Below are positions 23,836 to 47,150 of a stretch of DNA of 64,000 nt, one piece after another. Location: the NCBI RefSeq assembly GCF_029852145.1, contig NC_079974.1, positions 15,561,582-15,625,581 of the forward strand, written 5' to 3'. A model generated the notes under the pieces. The model made no database searches, was not told the DNA's origin, and saw nothing but the letters and a program-made list of their open reading frames with translations. The stretch comes from Microplitis mediator. Its lineage: Eukaryota > Arthropoda > Insecta > Hymenoptera > Braconidae. The position numbers were made by a program, and so were the translations under genes. Position 1 is the stretch's first letter, and every line of letters starts with the position of its first letter.

Positions 23836-25959
23836 ATCTTTTTCATGTAAATTTAAATTTCTCAGTTTGTTTTTCTCAATTAATAATTACAATTTCGATT
23901 TAATATATTGGATTAAATTAATGAGTGAAAACAACAGTAGTATTTTCCACAACAGCTAATGCTTGAAGAAAAAAATTAACAACTGCATAAATAAATAAAT
24001 AAAAATAAAACACTTGTAAGATTTTTTGGGTGAAACCCAATGGCTATGTCAAAAAACAATAAATTAATATACATATACATCTATGTGTATATAAATAAAA
24101 TATCTAAGTAAAAATTTATTAATTTTAAGTTAGATAATAGGAATAAATAAAATTCTCTTATTTTATTATTAAGAGGATTAATATTCCTTGCTTTGCAATT
24201 GTATTATTAATTAATTATTAATATTATTATACTTGAATTTATCTTTGTGATTATTTATTTTAAAAATATTAACGATCAATCGAAGAAAGAAAACGTCATT
24301 TATTAAAAAAAACTAATAGTATCATAAATAAAAATAATAAAAAAAAAAAAAAAAAACAAGTACTACAGCTTGTGTCTTAAATACCATTCATTATTGTAAG
24401 ATCATTTTTCTTCTTCAGCTTACTCTCCACACCCCGACGTGATTCTTCGTATTAAAATAAAAAGCAAACTTCATTAACATTAAACAATTAGATTATAAAT
24501 AAATATTAATAATGTAAGTTCTTGGTAAATAATAATAATAGTAATAATAATAACATATATGAGAAGATATAATGTGAAGCTTGTGTAATAAATGGTTGTT
24601 GAAAAAAAAATTTTAGTAACATTAAAGTCAATACTGTAGATAACAGCAGGATATGCGAAAAAATATAAAGATCTATATCGTGAGATTGTTGGAGTAAAAA
24701 ATGTCGTGATAATTTTATACGAGGGTCAGTGATCAACAGCCGGACTAGGTTTAAATGGACTGATGAGAGGGATCAGGGGCCACTCGTTGGTGCCATCAGG
24801 AAATGAAACCCATTATCTAATATACTTTTATTACATCTACAGCTTGTCGTTATAAAAATGCTCGCTCATTCCTACTCGTCTTCCCTCTTGCCCGCATCTT
24901 TCAAGAAAATAATAATAATAATAATAAAAATAATAATATTAATAGTAATAATATATGAAATAAAATAAAAAAAATTTTTCAGCGAATTTTTTAACTTATC
25001 ATTTTACTTTGAATGCCGTCATTTCAGATAAAACACTGGTATATTTTAATCGTTTATCATTTAAAACTTTTTTTTATCTTATCTCATTTTTTAAATTATT
25101 CCCGCGCAAAGTTAACAAAGAAGCGGGTTAATATTTAAAGATATGATTGGTCAGTAGTTCAATGGACTTTATTTATTAAATGAGAATTTTTCTTTTATTT
25201 ATTTATAAAACATTAAGTTGTTTTTTTTAAGCGCGTGACATTAAACAGACATTACATATATTTATAAAATTACAAGGACGTTTAATTTTTTTAGTTGCAT
25301 ACTTGAGTGACACAAATGTCAATGAAAATTAACTAAATCTAAATTTAAGTTGCTTAAAATTACTAGATTTAGTTAATTAAATATTGAAGCCAATAAATGT
25401 AGGTCATTAAATAATTTATTTAAATTTAAAAATCAATAAATGAGGACAAAAATAATATAAAGGAAATTAATTATTAATATAAGTTTTGAAAATATATAAA
25501 ACTGCATGAAGTAATTGCGAACAAAGTTAACTTTAGCTCATCAACTTCCTTAAAGTTAAATGGCCAACAATTTATGAAATTGCATTAGCAAACAAATTTC
25601 AGCTTCATTTTAGATTCAAGCAATTTCGACGACCAAGTTTTACTAGTTTTTTAAATAGTTTTAACTATTTAACTCTCATTTAACAGGTAAGAATTTATTT
25701 TTAAAGAAATTTGAATATTATATTAAACAACTTTAAGATAAAAGATTAATTACGGTTATAATTAATGTTCTTTATAATTTTTAGTATGCATAAAATATAT
25801 ATTCTATCTCGAAAATACGATTTAAAACGATTCGTAATTTAATACTATCACTAGTTGCATTTAAAAGATTTAATAGTTTGAAATATTATTCAATTTAAAT
25901 CATTTGTAATATTTTTAAATCAATTTTTCTGATTTTTATAATTTTCTACATGTATTTTT

Positions 25960-26220
25960 TCTTTTTTTTTTTTTATTAATTTGTTGAAAAAACAAATCCG
26001 GAATTGTTTATTGTCATAAGACTGAAGTTAGCTGACGTCTAATATTTTTTTTTCTTTTTTTTTTCAAACGATAAATTATAAAAAAAAAGTATTTAAAAAA
26101 ATTTCACTTGTAGTTTTTTTAATTTTCTACATGTGCAAATTTTTATTTTTTTGTAATTGATTTGTTGAAAAAAAAAAATTCGAAAATTGTTCTCTGTTAA
26201 CTTCAGGATTTTTCTAACCC
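25960..26220. repeat. Copy of the TGAAGTTAG-CTACATGTGCAT family
   Basis: Shows GACTGAAGTTAGCTGACGTC at one side, CACTTGTAGTTTTTTTAATT and CTACATGTGCAA in the middle, and TTGTTCTCTGTTAACTTCAG at the other side. Upstream of about 26030 is a partial second copy. Confidence 0.65.
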
Positions 26221-26564
26221 AAGTAACACGCGGCTATGTGACGTCTATGAGTTAGGAGTTTTGATGCTGTTTTTTGATCTATCGATAAGGCATCAAAATT
26301 TTGACAAAACAATCAGAAATTTGTCATCGAAAAATCTTTGCTTAAAAGACTTTACACAAGTGACGACAAAAATTAAATGACAAATGTCTTCTAAACGATT
26401 TTTTAATCCAAATGACTTTTTTGGGACGGAAAAAGGAACACAAATTTTCTATGACTCCTAGAACTAACGCCTGTATGTCTTATTTATATAAAAAAAACTT
26501 GGCTTTAAGACAAAAAAAAATTTGTCGTCCTTTTAAAAGACATCTTAAAGTTGTCTCTGTGGTA

Positions 26565-26720
26565 CTCAAGGATCATAAATCTGAAGTTAGGAGACAATTA
26601 GCAATTTTTGGATTTTTTTTTCCACAAATCAATGACAAAGCAAAAAAAAACTAAAAACATGCACATAGAGAAAATTAAAAAAGCTGTAGTTGCAATTTCT
26701 TTAAATACTTTTTTTTTTAT
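26565..26720. repeat. Copy of the TGAAGTTAG-CTACATGTGCAT family
   Basis: Contains TCTGAAGTTAGGAGACAATT, GCAATTTTTGGATTTTTTTT and ACATGCACATAGAGAAAATT, which is the family middle in the reverse sense. Confidence 0.65.
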
Positions 26721-26882
26721 AATAAGAGTATCATTTTCTGATCAATATATTCATAATTTTTATTCAAATTTTTCACTCCATCCAATCGTTATGGCAAATA
26801 AAAATAAAAATAATCATTATATGAAATCAATCAACAATCAGCTTATAAATATCATTTGAATAAAATATATATATAAATCATG

Positions 26883-27490
26883 AGCGTGAATTTCGCTGAC
26901 AATTGGCAATTTTTTAAATTTTTGAATAAATAAATAAAATGTAAGAATGAAAATATAAAAATGCGTACTTAGATAATTGAAAAACCAGTACGCGCATTTT
27001 TATAAAATTCATTATTTTAATTGATTTATTTATTTGTTTATTTAAAATTTATAAATTGTCTCATATTTGCTACATTCACATGATTGCAATGTAGTAGACT
27101 TCAATTGTTATAATCTTGAAATAAATAAACAAAATGTAAATGGAATAAAAACAAATAAATGCGCATTTACAGAATTTCAAAATCGGTATGCATATTTTTT
27201 AAATTATTTAATTTTTTTATTTATAATTTAAAATTTGGCTCATATCTGCTACATTAACACGCATATATTAGTCTTCTAATATGGAAAATTTCTAATGAAT
27301 GTGAATGCAGCAGACGATTGGAAATTTTTGAATAAATAAAAAAAATGTAAGTAAAATAAAAATTAAAAAATACGTATTTAGATAATTATAAAATCAGTGC
27401 GCGCATTTTTTTCAAATTTAATTATTTCAGTTTATTTATTTATTTATTTAAAATTTATAAATTGTCACATATCTGCTACATTCCCATTAA
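26883..27490. repeat. Three near-tandem copies of the GAATGTAGCAGA family
   Basis: Copies at about 26883-27082, 27087-27260 and 27297-27490. Each starts with a variant of GTGAATGTAGCAGAC, has an AATACGCATTT / AGTACGCGCATTTTT centre and ends with ATATCTGCTACATTC. Each is a palindrome of about 200 bp; the period is about 205-210 bp. Other copies at 29201-29968 and 46815-47150 carry insertions. Confidence 0.75.
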
Positions 27491-27965
27491 TATATTTCTA
27501 TTAAATTATTCCATTTAAATAAAGATTTACTTCTGGTAGAACTTGCAATTGTGTTCTTCATATAAATTTCATAAATTTTAATAAAAACAATTTCAATTGT
27601 GTTATGATTAATAACAAAAAATTAATGCGTATTCCTAAATTGTTAACTCATGCATGATAATGCACTTGCATATATTTACTGTTTATTGCATTAATTGTTT
27701 TTATTTAAGTGACTAACAAAGATGGAGATGACGAAGATGGAGTAAGAAAATTTTTGATGACGTTGATGACGCTTGCCAATAACTTTTTGGGGGTGGTAAA
27801 ACGAAAAGAAAATATTTAAAAAAAAAGGTACAGACGGAGATAGAAACTAGCGAAGCTTCCAGTTTGGAGTATATTTTAAACGACAGCGCCACCGAGGTGT
27901 TTATATATTTCAATCCATGTATATTCAACATGCTAACTTGAGTTTTTAGAGTTTAGTCGAGAAAG

Positions 27966-27979
27966 TCAGTTCATACAAG
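27966..27979 (+). promoter_or_regulatory. Possible initiator / 5' leader of SorLA
   Basis: TCAGTT, matching the arthropod initiator consensus, lies just ahead of the SorLA ATG in the context ATACAAGATGGCC. It could mark a transcription start with a very short leader, but the motif is common and a start further upstream is equally possible. Confidence 0.25.
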
Positions 27980-38312
<10,333 letters not shown>

Positions 38313-38929
38313 GTTATAATAAATTTTTAAGTATATATATTGATTTTATATATATATACATATATAAATAAATATATATAGATATACATTAATTGTAAGA
38401 AAGACACTATGATTATTGACTACATTAAGTTGAAGTAAATGAGAAAAATGAATAGTAATTTAACTGCTGATCAGGTACGCATGATTATATAACAATATTT
38501 AAAATAATTTAAATATACCTTGCGCGATGTTTTGTCGCCTTTTATATATTATCTCATAAACTATAATAATATAACAATTTCATTATTTAAAATACGCTCG
38601 TTATAACTTTTGATTTAAATTATCGGTGACAGAGCTTCGCGCGACGGTTGCTCTGTATATATTTTTAAGTTTTCGTGATAGCAGTTTTTTTTTTCTTTAC
38701 TATCATTTATTGTTATTATTAATTTTATTATTCTTCATTCTTGATTGCCATAATTATTAATTAGAAAGAAAAAACTGATAACGATTAAATAATGATTGGT
38801 ATCAAAATTAAGTATTTTAAATTACGTAGTGTATTAATTTTTTTTTTTTGCGTTTTTATTAAAACTCACATTTGAATTTCGTCATAAAAAATTTTTCCAT
38901 TGGGATCTGAATAAAAATTTACCGTCCGT

Positions 38930-39150
38930 AACTATTTATGATTTTGAAGTTCGCCGACGTCTTATAATTTCTTGAATTTCTTTGAACTGATAAATTATAA
39001 AAAAAAAAATATTTTGAAAAATTGCACTTGTAGATTTTTTACCTTTCTATATGTGCATTTTTTGGGTTTTTTTTTTTTAGTAATTGATTTGTTGAAAAAA
39101 AACATTTGAAACTTTTAAATTGTCTGCTAACTTTAGGATCATAATTATTT
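38930..39150. repeat. Copy of the TGAAGTTAG-CTACATGTGCAT family
   Basis: Shows TTGAAGTTCGCCGACGTCTT, TTGCACTTGTAGATTTTTTA, CTATATGTGCAT and AATTGTCTGCTAACTTTAGG in order, a full-length copy of about 220 bp. Confidence 0.7.
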
Positions 39151-39857
39151 TCGTTTCTTGTTTTTTTTTTTTTATTTTGGATTAAAATAAAACTATAATT
39201 AATAAAATTTTGTATATTTTTTGATAAATTGTGTAAATTTTTTCAAATGAATTATTATGGTCAAGTCAGATACTTGTTTTGTAAAAAGTAAAATTAAGGA
39301 AAAAATAACAATCCCAGAGAAAATCAAAGGTGGCAAAGAAAATTAAAATGTCAAATTTTTATACTGAATAAAAATAACTTAAGAACATTTAATTAATTGG
39401 CATTTTTTAAAAATTTTTCATACAATTTATTACTAGACTCGTTTATTAACTTTTTTTTTTATTATGTTTCTATGACTGTAGAATTTGTATAAAGAATATA
39501 CAATAATAATGTCAAATAATGTTGTTATGTTTAACGAACACGTGATTTTTTATTGAATAATTATGGATAAATTTTTCATGTGAGAGAATGTGAGAGAAAG
39601 TAAGCGATATAATTATAAAGATATTGTAGAGAGTATGTGAAATAAAGAGAACCAGTCGGTCGGATGTAAAAATAAAATAATTACTTTAACAATGACAGCT
39701 TGTTTTTTTTTTTTTTTTTTAAGCATTATTATTATTGTTTATTAAATAATTTAAATCAGGTGACAAGTATTAATGTTAAATTATTAATTTACATCTGCGC
39801 GCCGGTGGATCTTGCCATTTTAATAGTTATGATTTATGAGCAATATAACGAATTATT

Positions 39858-40926
39858 GGGGTCGTGCGAATCAGGTTCGAATCGAATCAACTTGAATCCA
39901 GGTTTTTATCGAATGATTTGAATTTTCGAATAATTTGAAGAAGACGAAGAATTCGAATTTTCTAAAAATTCGATAAAGTTGAATACAGTCGACTACTACC
40001 CGTCATAAGCCTAGGGGACGTAGGGAAAATTTTTCTTGGAATTTCAATCTCCTCACTACCATGCGTTTAGTTTTGTTCTCGACTACTTGTTATAAGCCTG
40101 TTTTAGTTTATATGATTTCAAACGTCATATTTACGGTTTGTTACATACGTCAGTATCCAGATTTTTTTTAGTGCTTATAGCGCTAAAATAAATACTTTTC
40201 TTTTTACACTAATAATAATTTTAATGGAAAAATTATAATTACAACGGTATTAATTACAGCAATAATAATAATTTTATGGATCAACTTAATGCTCAATAAA
40301 ACGTTTAAATTGTTACAGAAGCTTTAATTGTAATTAATGATTACAATTATCAACAATAAATTATATTTTATTTAATATTGATTAAATTATTATCCGCGAA
40401 ACATCGATAGTAAATGTTCATCATTAATTTTGATATTTTGTTCCTATTGTTAGTTTAGAATTTACAAAATTTTAACGCCGGCTTATAACGAGACGTCTGG
40501 TACGAAACTCAAAAAAGTGGTTGAGTCGGGAAGCTGTTTGGACTGAGGACCTGCCGATTGAGGGGAAGAGGCTAATAACGGGCAGGCTTATGACGGGTAG
40601 TCGACTGTAATTCGAAAAAGTCGAATTATTCAAAAGTTTTTGAATTATTTGTAACTTTTAAAATTACTCTATTCAAATCGAAAAAATTTTGATCCGTTTT
40701 CAAATATTCAATTTTTATTGAATGAAGAGCTTAATTTTTAAAGTAATCAAAGACTCCAATTTTAAATCGTTCAAAAGAAAACTGGAATTATTAGAAAATT
40801 TACGAATAATTCAAAAACTTACTAATCATTCAAAAATTTTCAAATAATTCGAGAATTTTTGAATAATTCGTAAACTTACGAATAATTTGAAAAAGTCGTA
40901 AGTTCGAACCATTTGCACACTCCTAT
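39858..40926. mobile_element. hAT-like element, copy 2, split by a pogo-like insertion
   Basis: Ends GGGGTCGTGCGAATC and TTTGCACACTCCTAT correspond to those of the copy at 15545-15920, with the same TTCGAA-rich body. Flanks carry GAATTATT at 39850-39857 and 40927-40934, an 8-bp duplication. The body is interrupted by the element at 39986-40607. Confidence 0.75.
39986..40607. mobile_element. Pogo/Tigger-like nonautonomous element, copy 2
   Basis: Starts CAGTCGACTACTACCCGTCA and ends TGACGGGTAGTCGACTG, flanked by TA. It is inverted relative to copy 1 and closely similar over shared parts, with about 210 bp of extra AT-rich interior. No transposase. It sits inside the hAT-like element, so it is the younger insertion. 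Confidence 0.85.
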
Positions 40927-42689
40927 GAATTATTTTTCTTACATTACTATTATTATTATTCTATTTTATTTTATTTATCATAACTAAGATAAAATGTCAC
41001 TCAGTTTCTCTCATTTTATTAAAATAAATATATTACCGACCTCGAAAGTATTTAAATAAAGGTCGAAGAATTCAAAAAACCCAATAAATTAATTTGACAC
41101 TTGAGAGATAATTTAGATTTTTTTTTTTAAAATAGTAATGTTATTTCATGATGATGTTCTATTAAGTTTTTTTTTATTGATTTCCATCGAGATCCGACTG
41201 CTATAGTAATGATAATATTTAAAAAAAAAAAAAGTCTGAAGAGTCTGCAGTAATAACGATTATAAATGTGAGAGTTAAATTTATATGAGAAGAATTTAAA
41301 AGTAGATAATGAACTGACTTTATTCAAATAAGTGAATAAAATTAATACGATTGTAGTCTGTAAATCTTGCAAAGTTCTTGTAACAGTGATCTAATATATT
41401 TGCGTGTAAATAAATAAAGTTAAATAAAATAAAATAAAATAAAATAAATAATTACACAATGTCATTATTTTATTTTACGATAATTAGTTTTTAAGTTAAT
41501 TGCCACTATTTGAATGATAAAAAAATTTTCTTTTGCTCAACAGCATAGCAACAAAAAGTTTGTATTCAAAGTGTTTTCCATTAGATCATTTGCTTGCTGG
41601 TGACTGGTGACATTTGAATATTCATGAGTCAAGAGGACGTTTTGCATTTTTATGACCCAGGCCACATTTTAAACAAAAAGACACTACCGGGCTTAAGTAA
41701 TTAACGTTGTTGTTGTTACTACTGTTGTTTGTTTTTACTCTTTGACATTTTTTTTTTTGTTTTAAACATTTTTCTTGTGCTGATATAACGCGGAAAGTAG
41801 AACGCGAACTATAATCATAGGGCTTTTAGACAAAATTGTTGAGGAATGTGACGTTGGTCCAAAAGGAAGTAGACATCAACTTTGTAACAATGGATTTCCG
41901 TTCAAATGTTTATATACCCGTTACACTTGAGTCAGTGACGATGATGATGCGTCTCATTAACATCCGTCGTTTTTATTTAACTTTTTTTTATCATCATCAT
42001 TATTTCTCATACCTGTATATCTTATATATTATTCAGATGTAATTCTCATCCGTTATGATTATTAATGTAATATCTCGACGGGAGAGTGTGTATTTACCTG
42101 GAGATTTTTTGCCAGATGAAAATAGTTTTCCGGTATATAAAAGTTTTTCTATCGCACTTAGAACTTGATATTTTTTTTTTAATTTTAATTTTAATTTTTT
42201 TTTTTTTAAATTAAAAAAAAACTAAAAGGGAAATTGTTGACCGTTAAAGAGAGTAATTTAACTTGTTATTTTTTCATGTTGAATAAATTGAGAATTGGAT
42301 TCGTTGAAGCATGAATTCAATGTTTTGACACTTTTTCAATTACTTTTTCATTGTCACGAACTTACGATTACGGTTCAGTGACATGCAAGCCGAGTTACGT
42401 TACTTTTATTTGTAGATGAGGTATATTTTTATTGGAAATTATTCATAAATGTGGAAGCGATAATCGATAAATTATTTTATTTTATAAATAACCGTACGCG
42501 CTTTAAATTTTAAATTTTTATTTTTATTACACGCGACATGTTTTTTGTACTGATTGAACTCATGAATGATATTTGCATCGATTATGATTTTGTTTAGTTT
42601 TATTATGAAATCTGATTCGTAATAAGCTTATTAAATTCGTCGGGTTGTAAATTTAAATTTTAATAGAGAGGTTGGTATAGACAATCGAT

Positions 42690-43075
42690 GAAAGCGGTAA
42701 GTCTTAGTTTTAATATTTTTATAACAATTTGCCGGTAAAATTTGAAATTTAGTCAGAAATAGGATAGAGGTACCGTTTTTGGCCACTTGAGGACAAGTTT
42801 TGGACACTTCAAAAATTAAAATAAAATAATTTGTAAAATACGCAATGACATAATTAATTTTGAAAATGCGTTCAAAGATACTTTTATCTCACTATTAAAA
42901 TGGAAATTTTATTTTATACTTTTTCATTAATTAAAATAAAGCATTAACTTCTACCCAATCATTTGTTAACATTTCTATTGAAATTTATTAAATTTAATGA
43001 ATGATAAAATAAAAAAGTTGAATTAATTTTTAATAATTTTCACTTAAAAAATTTAAATGTTTAAAAGTATGAAAA
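42690..43075. repeat. Direct repeat, member 1 (partner 45925-46110)
   Basis: Shares AATATTTTTATAACAATTTG followed by CCGGTAAAATTTGAAA, and later TTGAATTAATTTTTAATAAT, with the stretch at 45925-46110 in the same orientation 3.2 kb away. The second member lacks about 190 bp of the middle. Confidence 0.65.
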
Positions 43076-43129
43076 TTTTCAATCTAATTCATGAATGTTA
43101 TTCGCATCGATTATGATTTTTACTTTTAC

Positions 43130-43450
43130 TCTGTAAAAAATCAGTAGTGAATTCGGAGTGATTACGTACTTTATTTAAATTCGAATTCACTCCGTCAATC
43201 AAAGTTTCGGAGTTTTAGAAAAAATCACTTCGCATACGGAGTAAGTAGAGAAGTTGTATTTTCAGCGGAGTAATTTTGGAGTGAACTGGATTTTATTTAA
43301 ATCCGCATTCACCCAGATTCGGAGTTTTAATATCAAAATTCAAATTCCTTGGAGTAAATTTCACTCCGAGGGGATTAAATAAATAAACAGTCATCCGCTT
43401 CATATTCACTCCGGATTTGATCCGCGTTCACCCTGCAAATTTTTTACAGT
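43130..43450. repeat. ACTCCGGA-family TIR element, copy 2
   Basis: TIRs CTGTAAAAAAT and AAATTTTTTACAGT. The interior GTAAATTTCACTCCGAGGGG and ACTCCGGATTTGATCCGCGT is shared with the beta-spectrin intron 1 copy at 3592-3862. Confidence 0.8.
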
Positions 43451-44665
43451 ACATTCTAAAATCTGGTTCGTAGTTTCAAATTTTAATAATTTTGGTATAA
43501 ATTCTCTTAGTAATTTATCGAATAATTTTGCTAAATAACTCCAAAAAATTTTTCATGACTTGTAAAACTATGAGGACATGTAAATTACTAATACTAATTA
43601 CAATATTCATTTAAGATGATTGCGATAAGTTTTTCATAAATCTGTCAAAAGAAAAAAAATTTAATTAAAAATTTTTGAGATATGAAATTGAATAAAATCG
43701 CACTTGTGTATAACTACCATAATTGCACACCTCGAACGCGAAGCGGAGAGGTAGTGCTCTACTGTCGTCAAATGTTTTAAATTTATTATCAATGTACTGA
43801 TATCTCACATATGTATATATATAATGTATACACAAATGCCGATCGTTCTTTATATTTTTATAAATATAAATATGCGTAATTAATTAAACAAATAAATTTA
43901 CATTGACGTTTAAATTCATTTCATTTTAATCAATAGATCAGATGGAAAATTTTGAATACTAAAAGAAATTTTAATTAATTTTTCAATGAATTTTAAAATG
44001 TAAATTTATTTTTTATTTTTATTTTCACTATAATAATTAATTTTTTCAATAAAACATAAAATTATAATTTTTAATAATTATAACATAAAAGTAAAATAAA
44101 ACGTCGTTTAGTTCGAGCTTATACACGTACTCGGTACCGTACAACTAATTGTTACGTCTAATTATTGCGCCGGAGGCAAGAAGCTCAGAACCATTTCTTC
44201 TGCGTGGGTGATTTTGTAACCTAGTAGTATACTTTGTTTTTCTATCGCTTTTTCAATGACTCATGTACTTTTTTATTCACTTTTTTTTTCAAATATATAT
44301 CACAATTAAATCTAACATGTTGGATCCCCATAAAAAAATTTTTTTTCTCAACAACTTATCGCTACCATTAGTTTGTATTAATCATCAATTTTTATTTTTT
44401 TGTCTACTCTATTAACTTATTTAATATCTAAATAATTATATCCTTTATAGTAAAGTTTTAGTAACAAATCATTGTCAAAATAAACTAAATGTGGTAGCAT
44501 AAAGTGTCGTTGTAAAAATAAAATATGATAATTACAAAGTAGCGTAAAATTTGTTGTGGGTGACATCAGTTTCTACTTACTGTTTTTTTTTCGCGGTGTT
44601 TGTACATGAAGAAGGTACAAGTACTCGTGGGAAAATAGTTTTGCAAAGTATCTATATATATTTAT

Positions 44666-44668
<3 letters not shown>

Positions 44669-44754
<86 letters not shown>
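44669..44754. repeat. (TA)n microsatellite, about 85 bp
   Basis: More than 40 uninterrupted TA units, followed by a GAA-rich stretch near 44850. Confidence 0.95.
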
Positions 44755-44757
<3 letters not shown>

Positions 44758-46624
44758 AAGTAAGTTGAGATGTAACGAGAGAATAAAAATAATGTAAAGT
44801 GATACAGAAGAAAAAGAACTATAATAGTCTAAGGTACAGAATCTAAAGAAAAAGAAGAAGAAGAAGAAGAAAATGATGAAAATTAAAATTAAAAATAAAT
44901 TTTTTATATCAATTCAAAGACAAAAAATTCGAAAGGGAGGAAAAAAAAAAACAAAATATAATTTAAATTAATAAGGAATAAAATATAATAAGCGTAGGAA
45001 AAGAAAGAAGAAAAAGTGTAGTACAAATAAGGAAAGATAATTATGGTGTTTATGGTCTAAAGAGTGCAAAAGAAGGGATTAAACCCCCACTATTAAAATG
45101 TGCTCTGAGGATTAAGAGAGGCATACGAAAGCGAGCTACATCGGGGGCGTTATTCGACATCAACTCTCAGTCCAATTCGAGACATCTACTTGTTTTAAAG
45201 TTCTAACACTCTAATATTAAAAGAATCATTGTTTATATATTTTACATTTTATGTCTGTATGCAACTCAGTTTTTTCACCGTCTCTGTGAGTGGTCAAAGT
45301 GATTTTTTTAAAAGTAATCTACTATATTTAATGTTTTTCATTTATTTTACTAATTTTTTTATTTATTTTCTTTTGCATAGACGGATAATTACAATGATTG
45401 CTACGAGGAAATGTAGAGAAGAAGGAAGTGAAATATAAAAAGTACATTATTGCAATATTGCTTACTATTTGTAACTTAATAAGAGTATTTAAATTAAAAG
45501 ATCAGGAAATGACGTTTTTATAATTATAATAAGACATAGAAGACATATTAACAGTACACGCTATTCAATTACTTTATTTTATATGAGAGGAGACTGGTCA
45601 GCTCGTTAGGAGAGGAAATAATCATTAATTTCCGTGTAAGCTTCATTGAAATAGAAAAGGACTGATCTACTTATAAGATTTATTAATTAGATGTAAGAGT
45701 TTATGCAGATAACGCGATAATAAGGAGTTTATTATCTACTTTTTGTGATGCATAAGCGAAAGGTAAATTTTTTTTATAATTAATTACTTGTTGAGTCTAT
45801 TAAAGTGTCAGTAATGTTTACATTTTTTTAATGTTTTTCAAATAGAAAAATTAATTTTGGATGTTATTGGAGTTTTGTTGTCATTAACGATCTGTCTAGT
45901 TCCACGTGGATTTAAGGCTACAATCGATGAAGGTAAGTCGTAGTGTTAATATTTTTATAACAATTTGCCGGTAAAATTTGAAAATTAGTCAGAAATACCA
46001 TTTGATAAAATTTCTATTGAAATATTTTACGTTTAATGAAAGATAAAATAAAACAATTGAATTAATTTTTAATAATTTTCACATGAAAAAATACAAATGA
46101 CGTCATGGCTTAACAAAACGTCATCTGTTCTAATTAATAATTTTTAAAAATATATTCAAAAAAAAAAGAAAAACGAATGAAAGTAATTGGCAATTAAATT
46201 GGCTGACTAGTAGTGAAATTTCATATCCTTTCTACTTAAATCTCACGTCTGTCAATTTTATCCTTTTGCAAGTTCATTAGTAATTGCATATCTCAATTGC
46301 GAAGGAATTCTGCCAACACTTACTGGGACCCAGCTGATTCACTCACGTAAAAATCATATTTTCTCTTATTCAAATATGCTCAACTAGGATAAAATTCGTA
46401 CCATTCGAAAGATAATTTATTGATGAAAAAAACGAACGCGATTTTAAGTCACCAATAACTTAAAAAAAATGCAACCGATTGATTTATTTTATTTTTTATT
46501 ACACTTGAATTCTCGAATAGAAGAACTCTTTTTAAAACTACTATCCAAATCTTTTTAGTTTAATTGTAAATAATAAAAACTTAAAACTGGCAACTCATGG
46601 AAAAATTTAGTTGCCATTTTAATG

Positions 46625-46830
46625 ATTCGTTTATAATTGTAAAATCAGGAAACTGTTAACAATTTTCGGGTTTTTTATCTCAACAAATCAATTACAAAGA
46701 AAAAGAAAAAACTGAAAACATATACATGTAAAAATTAGAAAAGCTATAGGTACAATTTAAAAAAATGTTTTTTTAATTCATCGTTTTTGAAAAAAAAATC
46801 CAAAAATTATACAAGTGTGAATGTAGTGGA
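46625..46830. repeat. Copy of the TGAAGTTAG-CTACATGTGCAT family (diverged)
   Basis: Contains ACATATACATGTAAAAATTA, GCTATAGGTACAATTT and TTCATCGTTTTTGAAAAAAA, family words in the reverse sense. It directly adjoins the element at 46815-47150. Confidence 0.55.
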
Positions 46831-47150
46831 TATGGGGCAATATGAAATTTTAAATAAATAAATTAAAATAATGTAATTGAAAAAAGTGCGCATACCGATT
46901 TTTCAATTATCTAAATACGCAATTTAAAATTTTTGTTCTAAGGTAATAGACCTAGTACCCGACCAGGGAACTAGTACCCGATCACTTCACTAATTTTTAT
47001 ATCTATATTTAGTATAATTTAGTAAATATAGATATACAAATACATGAGTGATCCGTTACTAGTTCCCTGATCGGGTATTGGGACTCTTTACCTTACATTT
47101 TATTTATTTGTTCCAAAATTTTAAAAATTGAAAATTGTCAGCTACATTTG
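46815..47150. repeat. GAATGTAGCAGA-family copy split by a second element
   Basis: The left end GTGAATGTAGTGGATATGGG and right end AAATTGTCAGCTACATTTGC match the family seen at 26883-27490. The body is interrupted at 46939-47095. Confidence 0.7.
46939..47095. repeat. Foldback element, second copy of the 10493-10649 family
   Basis: Arms contain GGGAACTAGTACCCGATCAC and its complement, with the same ATATAGATAT centre as the beta-spectrin intron copy. Ends TAAGGTAATAGACC and GGACTCTTTACCTTA. Confidence 0.8.

Larger units (their letters stand above)
21053..27979. other. Beta-spectrin 3' UTR and repeat-rich spacer to SorLA
   Basis: The first several hundred bases after 21052 are presumably 3' UTR. 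Candidate AATAAA signals occur near 21512 (in GATAAAGAATAAAGAG) and near 21645 (GCAATAAATGC), but the true end cannot be chosen. From about 23450 the stretch is made of copies of two short palindromic families (23455-23835, 25960-26220, 26565-26720, 26883-27490) and AT-rich filler. No convincing gene is seen on either strand. Confidence 0.6.

Noticed and set aside
24410..24460. Minus-strand frame EESRRGVESKLKKKNDL as a possible last exon
   Set aside because: No matching acceptor and no upstream exon; may be a conserved patch of the beta-spectrin 3' region, but unsupported.
26215..26560. Possible further TIR element with GACGTCT and AAGACAT words
   Set aside because: Ends could not be matched convincingly as inverted repeats.
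44160..44240. Possible tRNA-like stretch near a GC-richer patch
   Set aside because: No acceptor stem or T-loop could be folded by eye.
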